In this document: one piece after another, positions 25,466 through 34,096 of the stretch
How the letters are laid out: each line of letters opens with the position of its first letter
Position numbering within the stretch: the stretch's first letter is position 1
Source of the DNA: an uncultured Lachnospiraceae bacterium
GTDB lineage: Bacteria; Bacillota; Clostridia; Lachnospirales; Lachnospiraceae
DNA: 64,000 nucleotides
Assembly: GCA_902788035.1 (NCBI GenBank)
Contig: CADAIL010000022.1
Coordinates: forward strand, 37,430 to 101,429
Direction of reading: 5' to 3'
The notes under the pieces: model-generated
What the model was told of the DNA's origin: nothing
The model's input: only the letters and a program-made list of their open reading frames with translations
Databases searched by the model: none
Position numbers and translations under genes: made by a program

Positions 25466-26503
25466 TCAGCCGAGATCATACTTATAGTAGGCCGAGCACG
25501 TCCCTTCCGACGACACCATGCAGGCTCCGATCGGATGCTCCGGCGTACAGACCTTGCCGAAGACCGGGCACTCGTGAGGTTTGATCCTGCCCATCAGGAC
25601 ATCGCCGCAGCGGCAGGCCTTATTCGGATGTCCGTGCATCTCAGGTACATCGTAGACCTTTCGGGCATCGAATGCTTCATATTCGCTGTTAAGTTCAAGA
25701 CCTGATCCCGGGATAGTGCCGATGCCTCGCCATGTCGCCTCGCAGGGCTGCATTGTCTCGGCAATGAGCTTCCGCGCGATCGGGGCTCCGTCATCGGCGA
25801 CAACTCTCGGATACGCGTTTTCTGCAAATGGTTCGCCCTTCTCAATCTTCTTCACTATGATAGCAAGCGCAGTCAGGATCTCATCCGCAGTAAACCCGCA
25901 GACAACACCGGAAATCCCCTCATCGCGAAGCTCGCGGAGAATTCCCATACCTGAGATCGCGCTCACGTGACCCGGATAGAGGAACGCGTCGGCACTTCCC
26001 TTGAGGACACGGTAAGCTTCATCCATGGTCTTGTTGGCGGTGAGAAGCGAAAAGTTCGAAACTCCCCACTCTTTAGCCTTCTTCACCGCGAGGCAGGCAG
26101 CCGGAACCGTTGTCTCAAATCCGACCGACAGGAATACGACCTTCTCGTCCGGATGATCTTTGGCATACAAAGCAGCGTCGAGCGGCGTGTAGACGATTTT
26201 AAGTTTCGCTCCTTTAGCCCGAGCTCCCGCAAGATTCATCTCGGTTCCCGGGACACGGACAAGGTCGCCGAAAGTCGTTATCGTCACACCCTTCTCCATA
26301 GCCAAGTATATGGCCTCGTCAATGAACCCGGTCTCGGTGACGCAAACCGGACATCCGGGTCCGGAAATCAATTTGATATTGTCCGGCAGGATATTCCTTA
26401 TACCGAATTTGAAAATCGCGTGTGTGTGCGTGCCGCACACTTCCATCACGCGGATCGGTCTTCCGTTGTATCCGCGGATAATATCGAGTGCTCTTGTATC
26501 CAT
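25466..26503 (-). CDS. hypD: Hydrogenase maturation protein HypD
   Basis: A 345-residue iron-sulfur protein that, with HypC, carries the iron while cyanide and CO are attached. Conserved elements are MEVCGTHTHAIFKFGI near 21-36, SGPGCPVCVT near 51-60, GFETTVPA, and the C-terminal cluster region CRCGDVLMGRIKPHECPVFG followed by CTPEHPIGACMVSSEGTC. The true start is the ATG at 26503, one base after the hypC stop, so translation is coupled. A longer frame reaching 26584 would overlap hypC and is not used. Confidence 0.97.
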   Translation of the reverse strand: MDTRALDIIRGYNGRPIRVMEVCGTHTHAIFKFGIRNILPDNIKLISGPGCPVCVTETGFIDEAIYLAMEKGVTITTFGDLVRVPGTEMNLAGARAKGAKLKIVYTPLDAALYAKDHPDEKVVFLSVGFETTVPAACLAVKKAKEWGVSNFSLLTANKTMDEAYRVLKGSADAFLYPGHVSAISGMGILRELRDEGISGVVCGFTADEILTALAIIVKKIEKGEPFAENAYPRVVADDGAPIARKLIAETMQPCEATWRGIGTIPGSGLELNSEYEAFDARKVYDVPEMHGHPNKACRCGDVLMGRIKPHECPVFGKVCTPEHPIGACMVSSEGTCSAYYKYDLG

Positions 26504-26504
26504 A

Positions 26505-26717
26505 TCATGCCTCCAGTGCGTCCATGAGACTCTTTGTCTCCTCCTGGTCGTCCGCTGTGATTTTCGCGATTGCGATGCCTGCATGCACCATGACGAAATC
26601 GCCCGGCTCTACATTGTCAAGAAGCTCCGTTGAAATCTCGCGGCGAGCGCCTGTCGCATCGACAACGGCCGTGCCGTTCTTCATAGAAACTATTTTTGCC
26701 GGAAGTCCTACACACAT
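26505..26717 (-). CDS. hypC: Hydrogenase maturation chaperone HypC
   Basis: A 70-residue chaperone beginning MCVGLPAKIV. The cysteine at position 2, exposed after methionine removal, holds the iron in the HypCD complex. The later sequence (VVDATGARREIS, VEPGDFVMVHAGIAIAKI) is typical. AAGGAGGATTTAAAT precedes the ATG at 26717. In NiFe-hydrogenase systems HypC passes the Fe(CN)2CO unit to the large-subunit precursor; here no such subunit is encoded nearby. Confidence 0.97.
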   Translation of the reverse strand: MCVGLPAKIVSMKNGTAVVDATGARREISTELLDNVEPGDFVMVHAGIAIAKITADDQEETKSLMDALEA

Positions 26718-26783
26718 ATTTAAATCCTCCTTATTTCGCGCCGCCTGCGGCTCCTGTGCCCCGCAGCGCACTCTCTTTACGAG

Positions 26784-29441
26784 TTATTGTTCATTATTAA
26801 GGCTCCACATCCCGTAAAATGCCTGCCCGAGACCTATTCCTCCGTCATTCGGGGGAACAAGTGAGTGCGTCAGTACCCTGAACCCTTCACTCGCGAGCTC
26901 TTCCCTGCAGAGCTTAAGGAGCAGCAGGTTCTGGAAGCATCCGCCGCTCAGAGCGACGATATTCACGCCGGTCTTCTCCCTTGTCTCAAATGCAATGCGG
27001 CACATTCCGTGAGCCAGATATTCATGGAACATATAAGCAAGTCTGTCCCTGCTCTCACCGTTCCGAATTCCATTCATTATACTTATAATAAGCGGCTTGT
27101 AATCAAGCTCAAGTATATTATTTTCATGAAGAATCTCCACCTTGGGTGTATCCGGAACTGCACTCTCATTTTGACCTTCCATGGCAGCAGATTGCGCCTG
27201 CTCAGAGTCCTGTAAAACAGTGTTTTCACGTGCCGCAAGCCATCTCTCCGCCGCAAATTCCAGCGCCATCGAGGCCTCGCCCTCAAATGTCGATGCGCTT
27301 CGGATGCCGAGCAGCGCTGACACGCCGTCGAATAGTCTGCCCGCCGATGTCGAAGTCACGGCATTGAGCCTCTTTTCAATCATGAGCATCTGCATCTTGA
27401 GATCCTTCTCCGCAGCCGGCTCAAGCTCCCGGGCTGCAGCCAGTGTCTCCTCCCGCGAACCTGTCGCGTCATATATGAGGGAGAGAGCTATTCGCCAGCC
27501 TTCTTTCGAGGCCAGATCGCCGCCTGCCTGTACAAAAGGCTTCAGCATTCCGACGCGTTCAAATGCATCCGGCCCCGCAAGCAGCTCTTCTCCTCCCCAG
27601 ATCGTCCCGTCAGTCCCGTATCCGGTGCCGTCGAGCGAGATGCCAATGACTCTCTCCGTCACCCCGTTTTCGGCCATGCAGGACAGCACGTGCGCGTAGT
27701 GGTGCTGGATCTTCTTCACCGGGATTCCGATCTCTTCCGCAAATGCACTCGAATTGTACCTCGGATGCATATCGCATACGGCCAACTCAGGCTTTGTTTC
27801 AAGCAGCTCCTCCATCCGCGTGACTGCAGCATCAAGAGCCTTCACACTGCGAAGGTCTGCCAGATCGCCGATATAGGGGGACGGGTAATACAGTTCATCT
27901 TTGGCCAGGCAGACGGTGTTCTTCAATTCCCCGCCTGCCGCCAGCACCTGCCCTTTGAAGCCTGCCGGTCCGAGGAAGGGCAGCGGCGCGTACCCGCGCG
28001 AGCGGCGGATCATGTAAGGTTTCATTTTAACGGTCTGTCCGCCTTCCCATTTGGCGGCAGCCTTTTCATCAGATTCGATCGGCTGATCGGGCTCAGAGGC
28101 TCTATCTTCCACCGGCACCATTTGCATGACCGAGTCATCCGCCCTGAGTCTGATCAGACGGTCGTTGGAGAGGATGACGTCGCACATCGGCGACAGATAT
28201 CGTATCGCGTCCTCGTCATCCTTGCAGATCGGCGCTCCCGACGGGTTCCCGCTCGTCATAATGAGGGCGTCTGTGAAGGGCTCCCCGTCCGGATAGTCGA
28301 AAATGAGCAGCTGCACCGGGGCGTACGGAAGCATCACACCGACCGTCGGGTTGTCCGGCGCGACCAGAGAACTGAGACGTTCACGCGCCATGGACGGTTC
28401 TTTTCGCGTGCTCCGGTCTGATCTCGTGACACGGTGAAGCTGCACGACCTGATCCAACCGTGTTACCCGGTCCAAAATCACAATCGGCTTCTGGACCCCG
28501 TCGAGAATCTTTTCGGCCTCCATGGGAACGACACACTCGCGCCGCACAGTTTCAATATCTTTCATCATGACCGCGAACGGCTTCATTGGCCTGTGCTTAA
28601 GCTCCCTGAGTCTGGCAACAGCCTCGTCACAGGTGGCGTCGCAGCACAGATGGAAACCTCCTATCCCCTTGACAGCCGCAATTCCGCCGTTCCTAATCAC
28701 TCGCCGCACATACATGATCGCGTCGCCGTCCATCTCATGCTTTGTGACAAGAGATTCTTCCTCCACCGAATGTCCCCAGGGAAGAAGTCCTATCGGCCGG
28801 CTTCCATGATTTTCGGCCGCTGCCGTGACATCCGCCGATGCCGTATCCCCGCCAAAGACTTCATCCGTCCGCAGCACATACACCCTCGGCCCGCAGTCAT
28901 TGCAGCAGACCGGCTGCGCGTGATAACGCCTCGTCTCCGGGTGCGTGTATTCAAATTCACAGTCGGGGCACATCGGGAATACGCCCATCGAAGTCCGAAC
29001 GCGGTCGTAAGGCACGCCATCGAGGATCGTGAGCCTTGGTCCGCAATTCGTGCAGTTGATAAATGGGTGCAGATACCGTTTGTCCGCAGGATCAAACAGC
29101 TCTCTCTTGCAGTCCGGGCAAATGGCAAGATCGGGTGACACAAATATCTCACCCTCCACATGCGTACTTCCGATGATGCGGAACATCGTGCTCCCGGTCA
29201 GCTCCTCCTCAGAGTCCTCGACCCTGACAATAGCGGCGACCGCCGGAGCTCTTGCGACCAGGTCCTCTCGAAATTGGTCAACATCCGAGCATTTGCCCTC
29301 AACGTGGATCTCGACGTAAGAGCCTTTGTTGGCAACGTCTCCTGCGAGATGAAGTTCGGCAGCCAATCTGCTCACGAACGGCCGAAAGCCGATTCCCTGC
29401 ACGATCCCGTATGCCCTGATTTTCAGTCGTTTATTTTCCAT
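26784..29441 (-). CDS. hypF: Carbamoyltransferase HypF, enlarged by linker insertions
   Basis: An 885-residue enzyme that makes carbamoyl adenylate from carbamoyl phosphate and transfers the carbamoyl group to HypE. In order: acylphosphatase domain (YGIVQGIGFRPFV near 10), zinc-finger pairs CPDC...CTNCGPR and CPDC...CNDCGPR (about 110-200), a YrdC-like domain, and a Kae1-like domain with HHYAHVLSC, GISLDGTGYGTDG and GGCFQN. It is over 100 residues longer than usual because of low-complexity inserts near 200-235, 350-380, 450-490 and 760-800. The ATG at 29441 lacks a strong ribosome-binding site; a GTG at 29453 is possible. Confidence 0.96.
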   Translation of the reverse strand: MENKRLKIRAYGIVQGIGFRPFVSRLAAELHLAGDVANKGSYVEIHVEGKCSDVDQFREDLVARAPAVAAIVRVEDSEEELTGSTMFRIIGSTHVEGEIFVSPDLAICPDCKRELFDPADKRYLHPFINCTNCGPRLTILDGVPYDRVRTSMGVFPMCPDCEFEYTHPETRRYHAQPVCCNDCGPRVYVLRTDEVFGGDTASADVTAAAENHGSRPIGLLPWGHSVEEESLVTKHEMDGDAIMYVRRVIRNGGIAAVKGIGGFHLCCDATCDEAVARLRELKHRPMKPFAVMMKDIETVRRECVVPMEAEKILDGVQKPIVILDRVTRLDQVVQLHRVTRSDRSTRKEPSMARERLSSLVAPDNPTVGVMLPYAPVQLLIFDYPDGEPFTDALIMTSGNPSGAPICKDDEDAIRYLSPMCDVILSNDRLIRLRADDSVMQMVPVEDRASEPDQPIESDEKAAAKWEGGQTVKMKPYMIRRSRGYAPLPFLGPAGFKGQVLAAGGELKNTVCLAKDELYYPSPYIGDLADLRSVKALDAAVTRMEELLETKPELAVCDMHPRYNSSAFAEEIGIPVKKIQHHYAHVLSCMAENGVTERVIGISLDGTGYGTDGTIWGGEELLAGPDAFERVGMLKPFVQAGGDLASKEGWRIALSLIYDATGSREETLAAARELEPAAEKDLKMQMLMIEKRLNAVTSTSAGRLFDGVSALLGIRSASTFEGEASMALEFAAERWLAARENTVLQDSEQAQSAAMEGQNESAVPDTPKVEILHENNILELDYKPLIISIMNGIRNGESRDRLAYMFHEYLAHGMCRIAFETREKTGVNIVALSGGCFQNLLLLKLCREELASEGFRVLTHSLVPPNDGGIGLGQAFYGMWSLNNEQ

Positions 29442-29478
29442 TCTATATTTCACGCAATTGCGTTTTCCTTCATTTGTC

Positions 29479-30624
29479 TCACTGCTTTTCGACGCCCGAC
29501 ACCGAGAACTGGGCAAGCTCGACGAACCTTCCGCTCCATCCCTTTAAGGCCCGCCTGAGCATCGGATCCCCGATGATAATGTCATAATTTCCATCGGTCA
29601 CGAGCTTAATAAAGTCGTCCTCCTCGGGAATCGTCCTGCATTTTGCAAATGGCATAAAGAACGTCGCCGTATCCACTTCCACCGAGTCCGAGACCCGCTC
29701 CATCTCTGAGCGGATGGTCTCGGCAAGCACAGCCTGATGTACGATCAGGATCTTCTTTCCCTCGATCTCATCCCGCGCAAGGCCTGCCAGCTCGAATCCT
29801 TTTGGCAGAGGATACCTGACAGTATACGGGACTCCATATTTTTTCTCCATATACGAGGCCGCGGCAAGGCCGGATGGGGAAATGACCAGGTTTTCCCGGA
29901 AGGAAGCCGCCTCTTCAAAGTCCCGAACGCTCTCGCCAAATACGCGTGCATCTCCGCCGCAGCAGGCAGCTCGTTCCTTAATTGTGTCAGTTGTATCAAA
30001 ATCGAGAAGATCCATGGGCGTTGCGCCGAAGATTCCGATCGGTCTCATGTATGAGGGCATCTCATCTGTCTCCGGACACGTGAATTCGCTGTCCTTTGTA
30101 TAAGTCTTTCCCGAACCACTCAGGCTTTCCGTAGCTTCTCCTTCGACTCCCGGGTTACAGTCTCCGTTCTTCCCATTAATTACATACGTCTTGACCAGCT
30201 CCAAGTAGGCTCTTTCCTGACCCTTGTCATAGAGCTCCATACCGGTCGTCTGCATGGTCAGAGTCGTGATGCCGAATTTTCTTTCGCCCATGCGGCGAAG
30301 GGCCTGATAGTCCGTCGCGATGACCGAGGGAACAGGCGTCCCGACCAGGGCGAGGAAAGACGGATCTTCCATCACGCCGAGCACATCTGCGATCTTCTTC
30401 ATCATGGCCTCGTCGCGGCCGAGGATTGCGTCGAGGTCGCGAAGACCCGCCGAGAAAATGGCGCTCTTTTCACTCTTCCACCTCGGCTCATCGAATCCGC
30501 AGACGTTGCCGGTGCATCCGCCCGCATCAATGATGACGATGAGTCCGTTCATTTTAAACAAAACTTCCACCGCCCCCGAAATGTCCGGCGCGAACGGTGA
30601 TAAATATTTCCACAGTCCCTTCAT
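29479..30624 (-). CDS. Nitrogenase component-1-like subunit D2 (BetaII-type)
   Basis: A 381-residue nitrogenase alpha/beta-superfamily protein, paralogous to the product of 32846-34096. Shared features are GGCTGNVCGFDEPRW (cysteines 37 and 42), SAGLRDLDAILGRDE, a FGATPMDLLD block, and NLVISPSGLAAASYMEKKYGVPY. Where its paralogue has cysteines at 19, 91 and 93, this protein has alanine, valine-glycine and no cysteine, so its share of the inter-subunit cluster is reduced. It pairs in the operon with 30627-31919, whose stop is two bases upstream. An insertion near 155-185 is serine/glycine-rich. The superfamily is clear; the function is not known. Confidence 0.88.
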   Translation of the reverse strand: MKGLWKYLSPFAPDISGAVEVLFKMNGLIVIIDAGGCTGNVCGFDEPRWKSEKSAIFSAGLRDLDAILGRDEAMMKKIADVLGVMEDPSFLALVGTPVPSVIATDYQALRRMGERKFGITTLTMQTTGMELYDKGQERAYLELVKTYVINGKNGDCNPGVEGEATESLSGSGKTYTKDSEFTCPETDEMPSYMRPIGIFGATPMDLLDFDTTDTIKERAACCGGDARVFGESVRDFEEAASFRENLVISPSGLAAASYMEKKYGVPYTVRYPLPKGFELAGLARDEIEGKKILIVHQAVLAETIRSEMERVSDSVEVDTATFFMPFAKCRTIPEEDDFIKLVTDGNYDIIIGDPMLRRALKGWSGRFVELAQFSVSGVEKQ

Positions 30625-30626
30625 TA

Positions 30627-31919
30627 TTACTCCTCCGTTTTCCCGGACAGCGCAGCCTCCATCTCCGCCAAAAGCCGCATGAGCCCTTTGTAGCCGAACG
30701 GCTGCACATCCGAGAAGAACGGCACGCTGACTGCCTCCGGATAGTACCAGGCGGCGTCCTTTCCAATCGTTATGTCAACTTCCCCCTCCAATTCGTAATT
30801 CATCATTGTCGGTGAGATGCTGGTGTAGAATCGCGTTTCCGGGCTCATCTCGGCAATTTTGGTGATGAAGGGCAGGTCGGCGGGGGTGGCATTTGCAAAT
30901 ACCCGGTCGACCGCATACCCATACGAAAGCAGTGCGGCCGACAGCTCGAACGGGTTCGCGTTCACCGTCTGACCGATTGCAAATGTCAGCTTCGGATGCC
31001 GCTCCCTAAACGCTTCAAGCGCTTTCGAAGCCTCCTCGTAATAAGCCGCGTCGTCGAACTTCACTCCGAGGGCTCCGCCGAGCAGCGCGTACTGGCGCTG
31101 AATTTTCTGAATATCATAAAAGCGGTTCATCTCAATGTAGGGCATGCCAAGCCTCTGCATGAGGTCGTCCGCCGCGTACCGGGATTCCGGGTTCAGGACC
31201 AGATTGAAGTTGGCCTCACCCATCTCCATGTACTCCTCGAGTGTCTTCATCCGGCCGATCTCGCGGACCTTCGTGAGTCCGACCTTGCGGAACATCTCAT
31301 AGATTTCCGTGTCGTCATCGTAGGGCGCGAACTGGCCGAGCAGATTGACCGCATGCGGATTCTTTTTAAGCGGTCTCAGCAACGAGTATACGCTCTGGCG
31401 AATGGCTGTCATCGGCGGCTTTGTCCCCTCGCGCATCAGCGCGTACATGTAGCTTGGCACAACGTGAACGCCCGTCCGCTCCTCCGCCTTCTTGCACACC
31501 CGAACAAGGTCCGTACCGAGCAGCGCATCGACACATGTGATGCAGATGACCACCACCTTCGGTCTCACCTCCGGTACATCGAGGATTTCCTCCACTGCCT
31601 GCGGGATTTTCTTCAAATGTCTTCCGGTGACCAGGTCGGTCTCGTCCATGAGCAGGTAGAACATCCTCTCGCTGTAGCCGCTAACTCTGCTCAGGATCGT
31701 GCTGTTCCTGCCGCAGCATCCCGGAGCGACGAGCAGCATCACGGACTCGGGGATGGCGAGGCCTGCACGCTTGACGCCGTAACCATTTGCACCCGGCGAA
31801 TTGTAGGAAAGGGTCGCCGGCGAGCTGTAAATCAGCGCGTGGGAGGGAGATTCCTCCTTCGGAAAATCCTCACGGCCGCGCAGGGCGAACTCCTTCGCTG
31901 TCAGATAAAAAGGCTCCAT
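30627..31919 (-). CDS. Nitrogenase component-1-like subunit D1 (AlphaII-type)
   Basis: A 430-residue member of the nitrogenase component-1 superfamily, paralogous to 34093-35544. Both begin with a YSSPA segment, then a double-cysteine motif (here PGCCGRN, cysteines 68-69) and a second motif (CITCVDALLGTDL, cysteines 126 and 129) placed like the P-cluster ligands of NifD. The C-terminal third shows IGQTVNANPFELSAALLSYGY and VQPFGYKGLMRLLAEME, as in NifD and NifE. AAAGGAGGTTTT precedes the ATG at 31919. It is ten bases downstream of the NifH-like gene. It probably forms a heterodimer with 29479-30624. Confidence 0.9.
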   Translation of the reverse strand: MEPFYLTAKEFALRGREDFPKEESPSHALIYSSPATLSYNSPGANGYGVKRAGLAIPESVMLLVAPGCCGRNSTILSRVSGYSERMFYLLMDETDLVTGRHLKKIPQAVEEILDVPEVRPKVVVICITCVDALLGTDLVRVCKKAEERTGVHVVPSYMYALMREGTKPPMTAIRQSVYSLLRPLKKNPHAVNLLGQFAPYDDDTEIYEMFRKVGLTKVREIGRMKTLEEYMEMGEANFNLVLNPESRYAADDLMQRLGMPYIEMNRFYDIQKIQRQYALLGGALGVKFDDAAYYEEASKALEAFRERHPKLTFAIGQTVNANPFELSAALLSYGYAVDRVFANATPADLPFITKIAEMSPETRFYTSISPTMMNYELEGEVDITIGKDAAWYYPEAVSVPFFSDVQPFGYKGLMRLLAEMEAALSGKTEE

Positions 31920-31929
31920 AAAACCTCCT

Positions 31930-32715
31930 TTAATGGTAGAAACCGCTCCGCTCACCGCTATCCTTCTCGGGATCGCTGAGCAGCAGCCTTGCCAGGTCCA
32001 TGAACTTCCGGCTTACCGGCAGGGTCGGGTCGCCCTCGACGACGGTCTTTCCCTCCTCCTCGAAGCGGTTGATGTCATCGCTCCTCGGGATGTCCGCAAC
32101 AATCGGGACACCGAGCTTATCGGCAAATGCCTTCACCTTCTTTTCCTCATCCGGAATGTTTCTTCTATTAAAAATGACGCCGCGCACGGTCGCATAGCCG
32201 CGATCCTCGAAGTTTTTGACTGCGGTCGCGATGTTATTTGCAGCATAGAGCGCCATCTTCTCCCCGGAAGTAACGATCAGGACATCCTCCGCATAGCCCT
32301 CGCGGATCGGAGCCGCAAATCCTCCGCAGACGACGTCGCCGAGCACGTCGTAGAGCACGACATCCGGATTCACGCGGCCGAAAACATCGAGCTCGTCGAT
32401 CAGGTTGAATGTCGCAATGATGCCGCGGCCTGCACAGCCGAGTCCCGGAGTCGGGCCGCCGGTCTCGATGCAGAAGACATTGCCGTAGCCCCGCCTTCCG
32501 ATGTGGTCGAAATCCGGCTCCTCATCGTGGTCCCTGTAATAATCCATGACAGGCGTGAGCGGCTCACCTCCCAGGAGGTTGATCGTCGAATCCGCCTTTG
32601 GGTCGCAGCCGATCTGCAGGACCTGCTTGCCCAGGGTTGCAAATGCCGCAGAAAGGTTGCCAGTCATCGTCGATTTTCCGATACCGCCCTTGCCGTAAAT
32701 TGCTATCTTTTTCAT
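31930..32715 (-). CDS. NifH-like ATP-dependent reductase
   Basis: A 261-residue iron protein of the NifH/BchL/FrxC family. Residues 8-15 are the P-loop GKGGIGKS, CDPKADST follows at 37-44, and the two cysteines that hold the 4Fe-4S cluster between two monomers are C94 (GLGCAGRGII) and C130 (DVVCGGFAAPIRE). The family transfers single electrons with ATP hydrolysis to component-1-type partners. As the only reductase in the operon it probably serves both alpha/beta-like pairs. The start at 32715 follows GAGGTGATATAT; a position four residues earlier is also open. Confidence 0.95.
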   Translation of the reverse strand: MKKIAIYGKGGIGKSTMTGNLSAAFATLGKQVLQIGCDPKADSTINLLGGEPLTPVMDYYRDHDEEPDFDHIGRRGYGNVFCIETGGPTPGLGCAGRGIIATFNLIDELDVFGRVNPDVVLYDVLGDVVCGGFAAPIREGYAEDVLIVTSGEKMALYAANNIATAVKNFEDRGYATVRGVIFNRRNIPDEEKKVKAFADKLGVPIVADIPRSDDINRFEEEGKTVVEGDPTLPVSRKFMDLARLLLSDPEKDSGERSGFYH

Positions 32716-32725
32716 ATATATCACC

Positions 32726-32791
32726 TCATCGGCAGGTCTGTGTCTGCCGCGTTATCCTTTGTATCTCATCATCGACAGGTTCGTGTCTGCC
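32726..32791 (-). repeat. Two direct repeats upstream of the NifH-like gene
   Basis: Two 23-bp near-identical sequences, 32726-32748 and 32769-32791 (TCATCGRCAGGT then TGTCTGCC on the plus strand), start 43 bp apart in the 130-bp gap, by far the longest among the first seven genes. They differ at three positions. They could be a regulator site, an RNA element setting NifH-like expression, or a small tandem duplication. Confidence 0.6.
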
Positions 32792-32845
32792 ATATTCTCG
32801 TTATATCTTCTCGTAGTCCGGCATGAGCCTGTCTCACTGCTTTTT

Positions 32846-34096
32846 TCAGTGCGGGACTTCACAGAGCTTTTCTTCAAGCCATGCGTCAAGCCTCTCTCCG
32901 ACAAGGACCGGAATCTCCTTCTCGTAAAACCTTCCCGAGTAGGCCACATGCGGCAGTTTGATGAATTTCTCCGGCTTCTCGGGCAGGAGTCTCGCGTACA
33001 GCGGGTCCGCGATCACAAGGTCAGCCATCCTGCAGGCCTCTCTTAGTTTATCCTCGAGCACGATCTCGTCGGTTCCCTCGGCAATTTCGCGCGGCAGACC
33101 TCGCATCGGGCTGATGATCCTCACGGAAAGCTTTTTCTCTTTTCCGCAGCCGTCTTCGTCGGACTTTAACAATCCATTTGCCTTGAGTGTTTCGGCCATG
33201 GACTTCATCATGACCGGCTCACCGATCAGCAAAATCCGGGCTTTATCACAGCCGTTTTCCTCATGGGATTGGGTGGATCCGTCATCTGATAAATTACTCC
33301 CGCCTATGCTATTCTTCGACCCGGCAGCTTGCATGAGCTGACTTACAGCTTTCTCCGCCGCAGCTCTGCCGACCGGACATCCGATCACATACGGAATTCC
33401 GAATCTCTCCCGCATCCTTTTAGCCGCGGCAAAGCCGGTGGCGGAGATGACCAGATTCACATCCGCGTCACCTGACGAGAGAAGATTTTCCAGTGTGTCT
33501 CCCATTGCCCAGGTGCTCCGCACGGCAAATCCATGGTCTTCAAGTAACTCCTGTATTGCCTGCACACTCCCGTTCAGGGAGAAATCCAGCGGCGTGGCGC
33601 CGAGCAGGTTGACCTTGATTTTTTCGTCAGAGCTGCTTTCGCAGCCGGTACTTTTTTCCATCAGGTCCACAAGGCATGCAAATGCCTCTCCCGCCCCACT
33701 CGTGTACGCGTCCATCCCGTTGGTCTGAATTCCGAAGCAGGGTAGATTGGTCCTCCGGCTCACCGCCTTCGCGACCGCCCTGAAGTCCGTCCCGATTATG
33801 TGGGGCAGCGGACCGCCGCAGATGCACACGAACTTCGGATGAAGTTTCTCAGCCGTCTCGCAGAGGTTCCTCACCAGGATCTCATCATTTCCGAAGATCG
33901 CGTCCTTCTCGGTGAGACCTGAGATGAAGACCATGCTGTCCATGTCATACCATCTCGGCTCATCGTGTGTGTTGTAAGTGGAGTTGCAGCCCGACGCATC
34001 GTGCATGACGACCAGGCCGCCGAGCTCGTAGAGGGCTGAACAGACACCAAAGTTGTCCGCGGAGTATGTGGACAGGACCCTTTTCACAATTCTCAT
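32846..34096 (-). CDS. Nitrogenase component-1-like subunit B1 (BetaI-type)
   Basis: A 416-residue nitrogenase component-1-superfamily protein. Cysteines suited to bind an inter-subunit cluster are C19 (FGVCSAL), C37 (ASGCNSTY) and C91/C93 (VCICGGPLPHIIGTDF). The motif THDEPRW and the later LLGATPLDF and NLVISATGFAAAKRM are shared with 29479-30624. A poorly conserved serine/glycine/aspartate-rich stretch lies near 265-295. Its ATG overlaps the stop of 34093-35544 by four bases (ATGA), so the two are translated together and likely form one heterodimer with a full set of cluster cysteines. Confidence 0.9.
   Translation of the reverse strand: MRIVKRVLSTYSADNFGVCSALYELGGLVVMHDASGCNSTYNTHDEPRWYDMDSMVFISGLTEKDAIFGNDEILVRNLCETAEKLHPKFVCICGGPLPHIIGTDFRAVAKAVSRRTNLPCFGIQTNGMDAYTSGAGEAFACLVDLMEKSTGCESSSDEKIKVNLLGATPLDFSLNGSVQAIQELLEDHGFAVRSTWAMGDTLENLLSSGDADVNLVISATGFAAAKRMRERFGIPYVIGCPVGRAAAEKAVSQLMQAAGSKNSIGGSNLSDDGSTQSHEENGCDKARILLIGEPVMMKSMAETLKANGLLKSDEDGCGKEKKLSVRIISPMRGLPREIAEGTDEIVLEDKLREACRMADLVIADPLYARLLPEKPEKFIKLPHVAYSGRFYEKEIPVLVGERLDAWLEEKLCEVPH

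Noticed and set aside
24193..26717. Ordinary NiFe-hydrogenase maturation operon
   Set aside because: hypA, hypB, a maturation protease and hydrogenase subunits are all absent from the window, and the genes are fused to the nitrogenase-like operon; still possible if those genes lie elsewhere.
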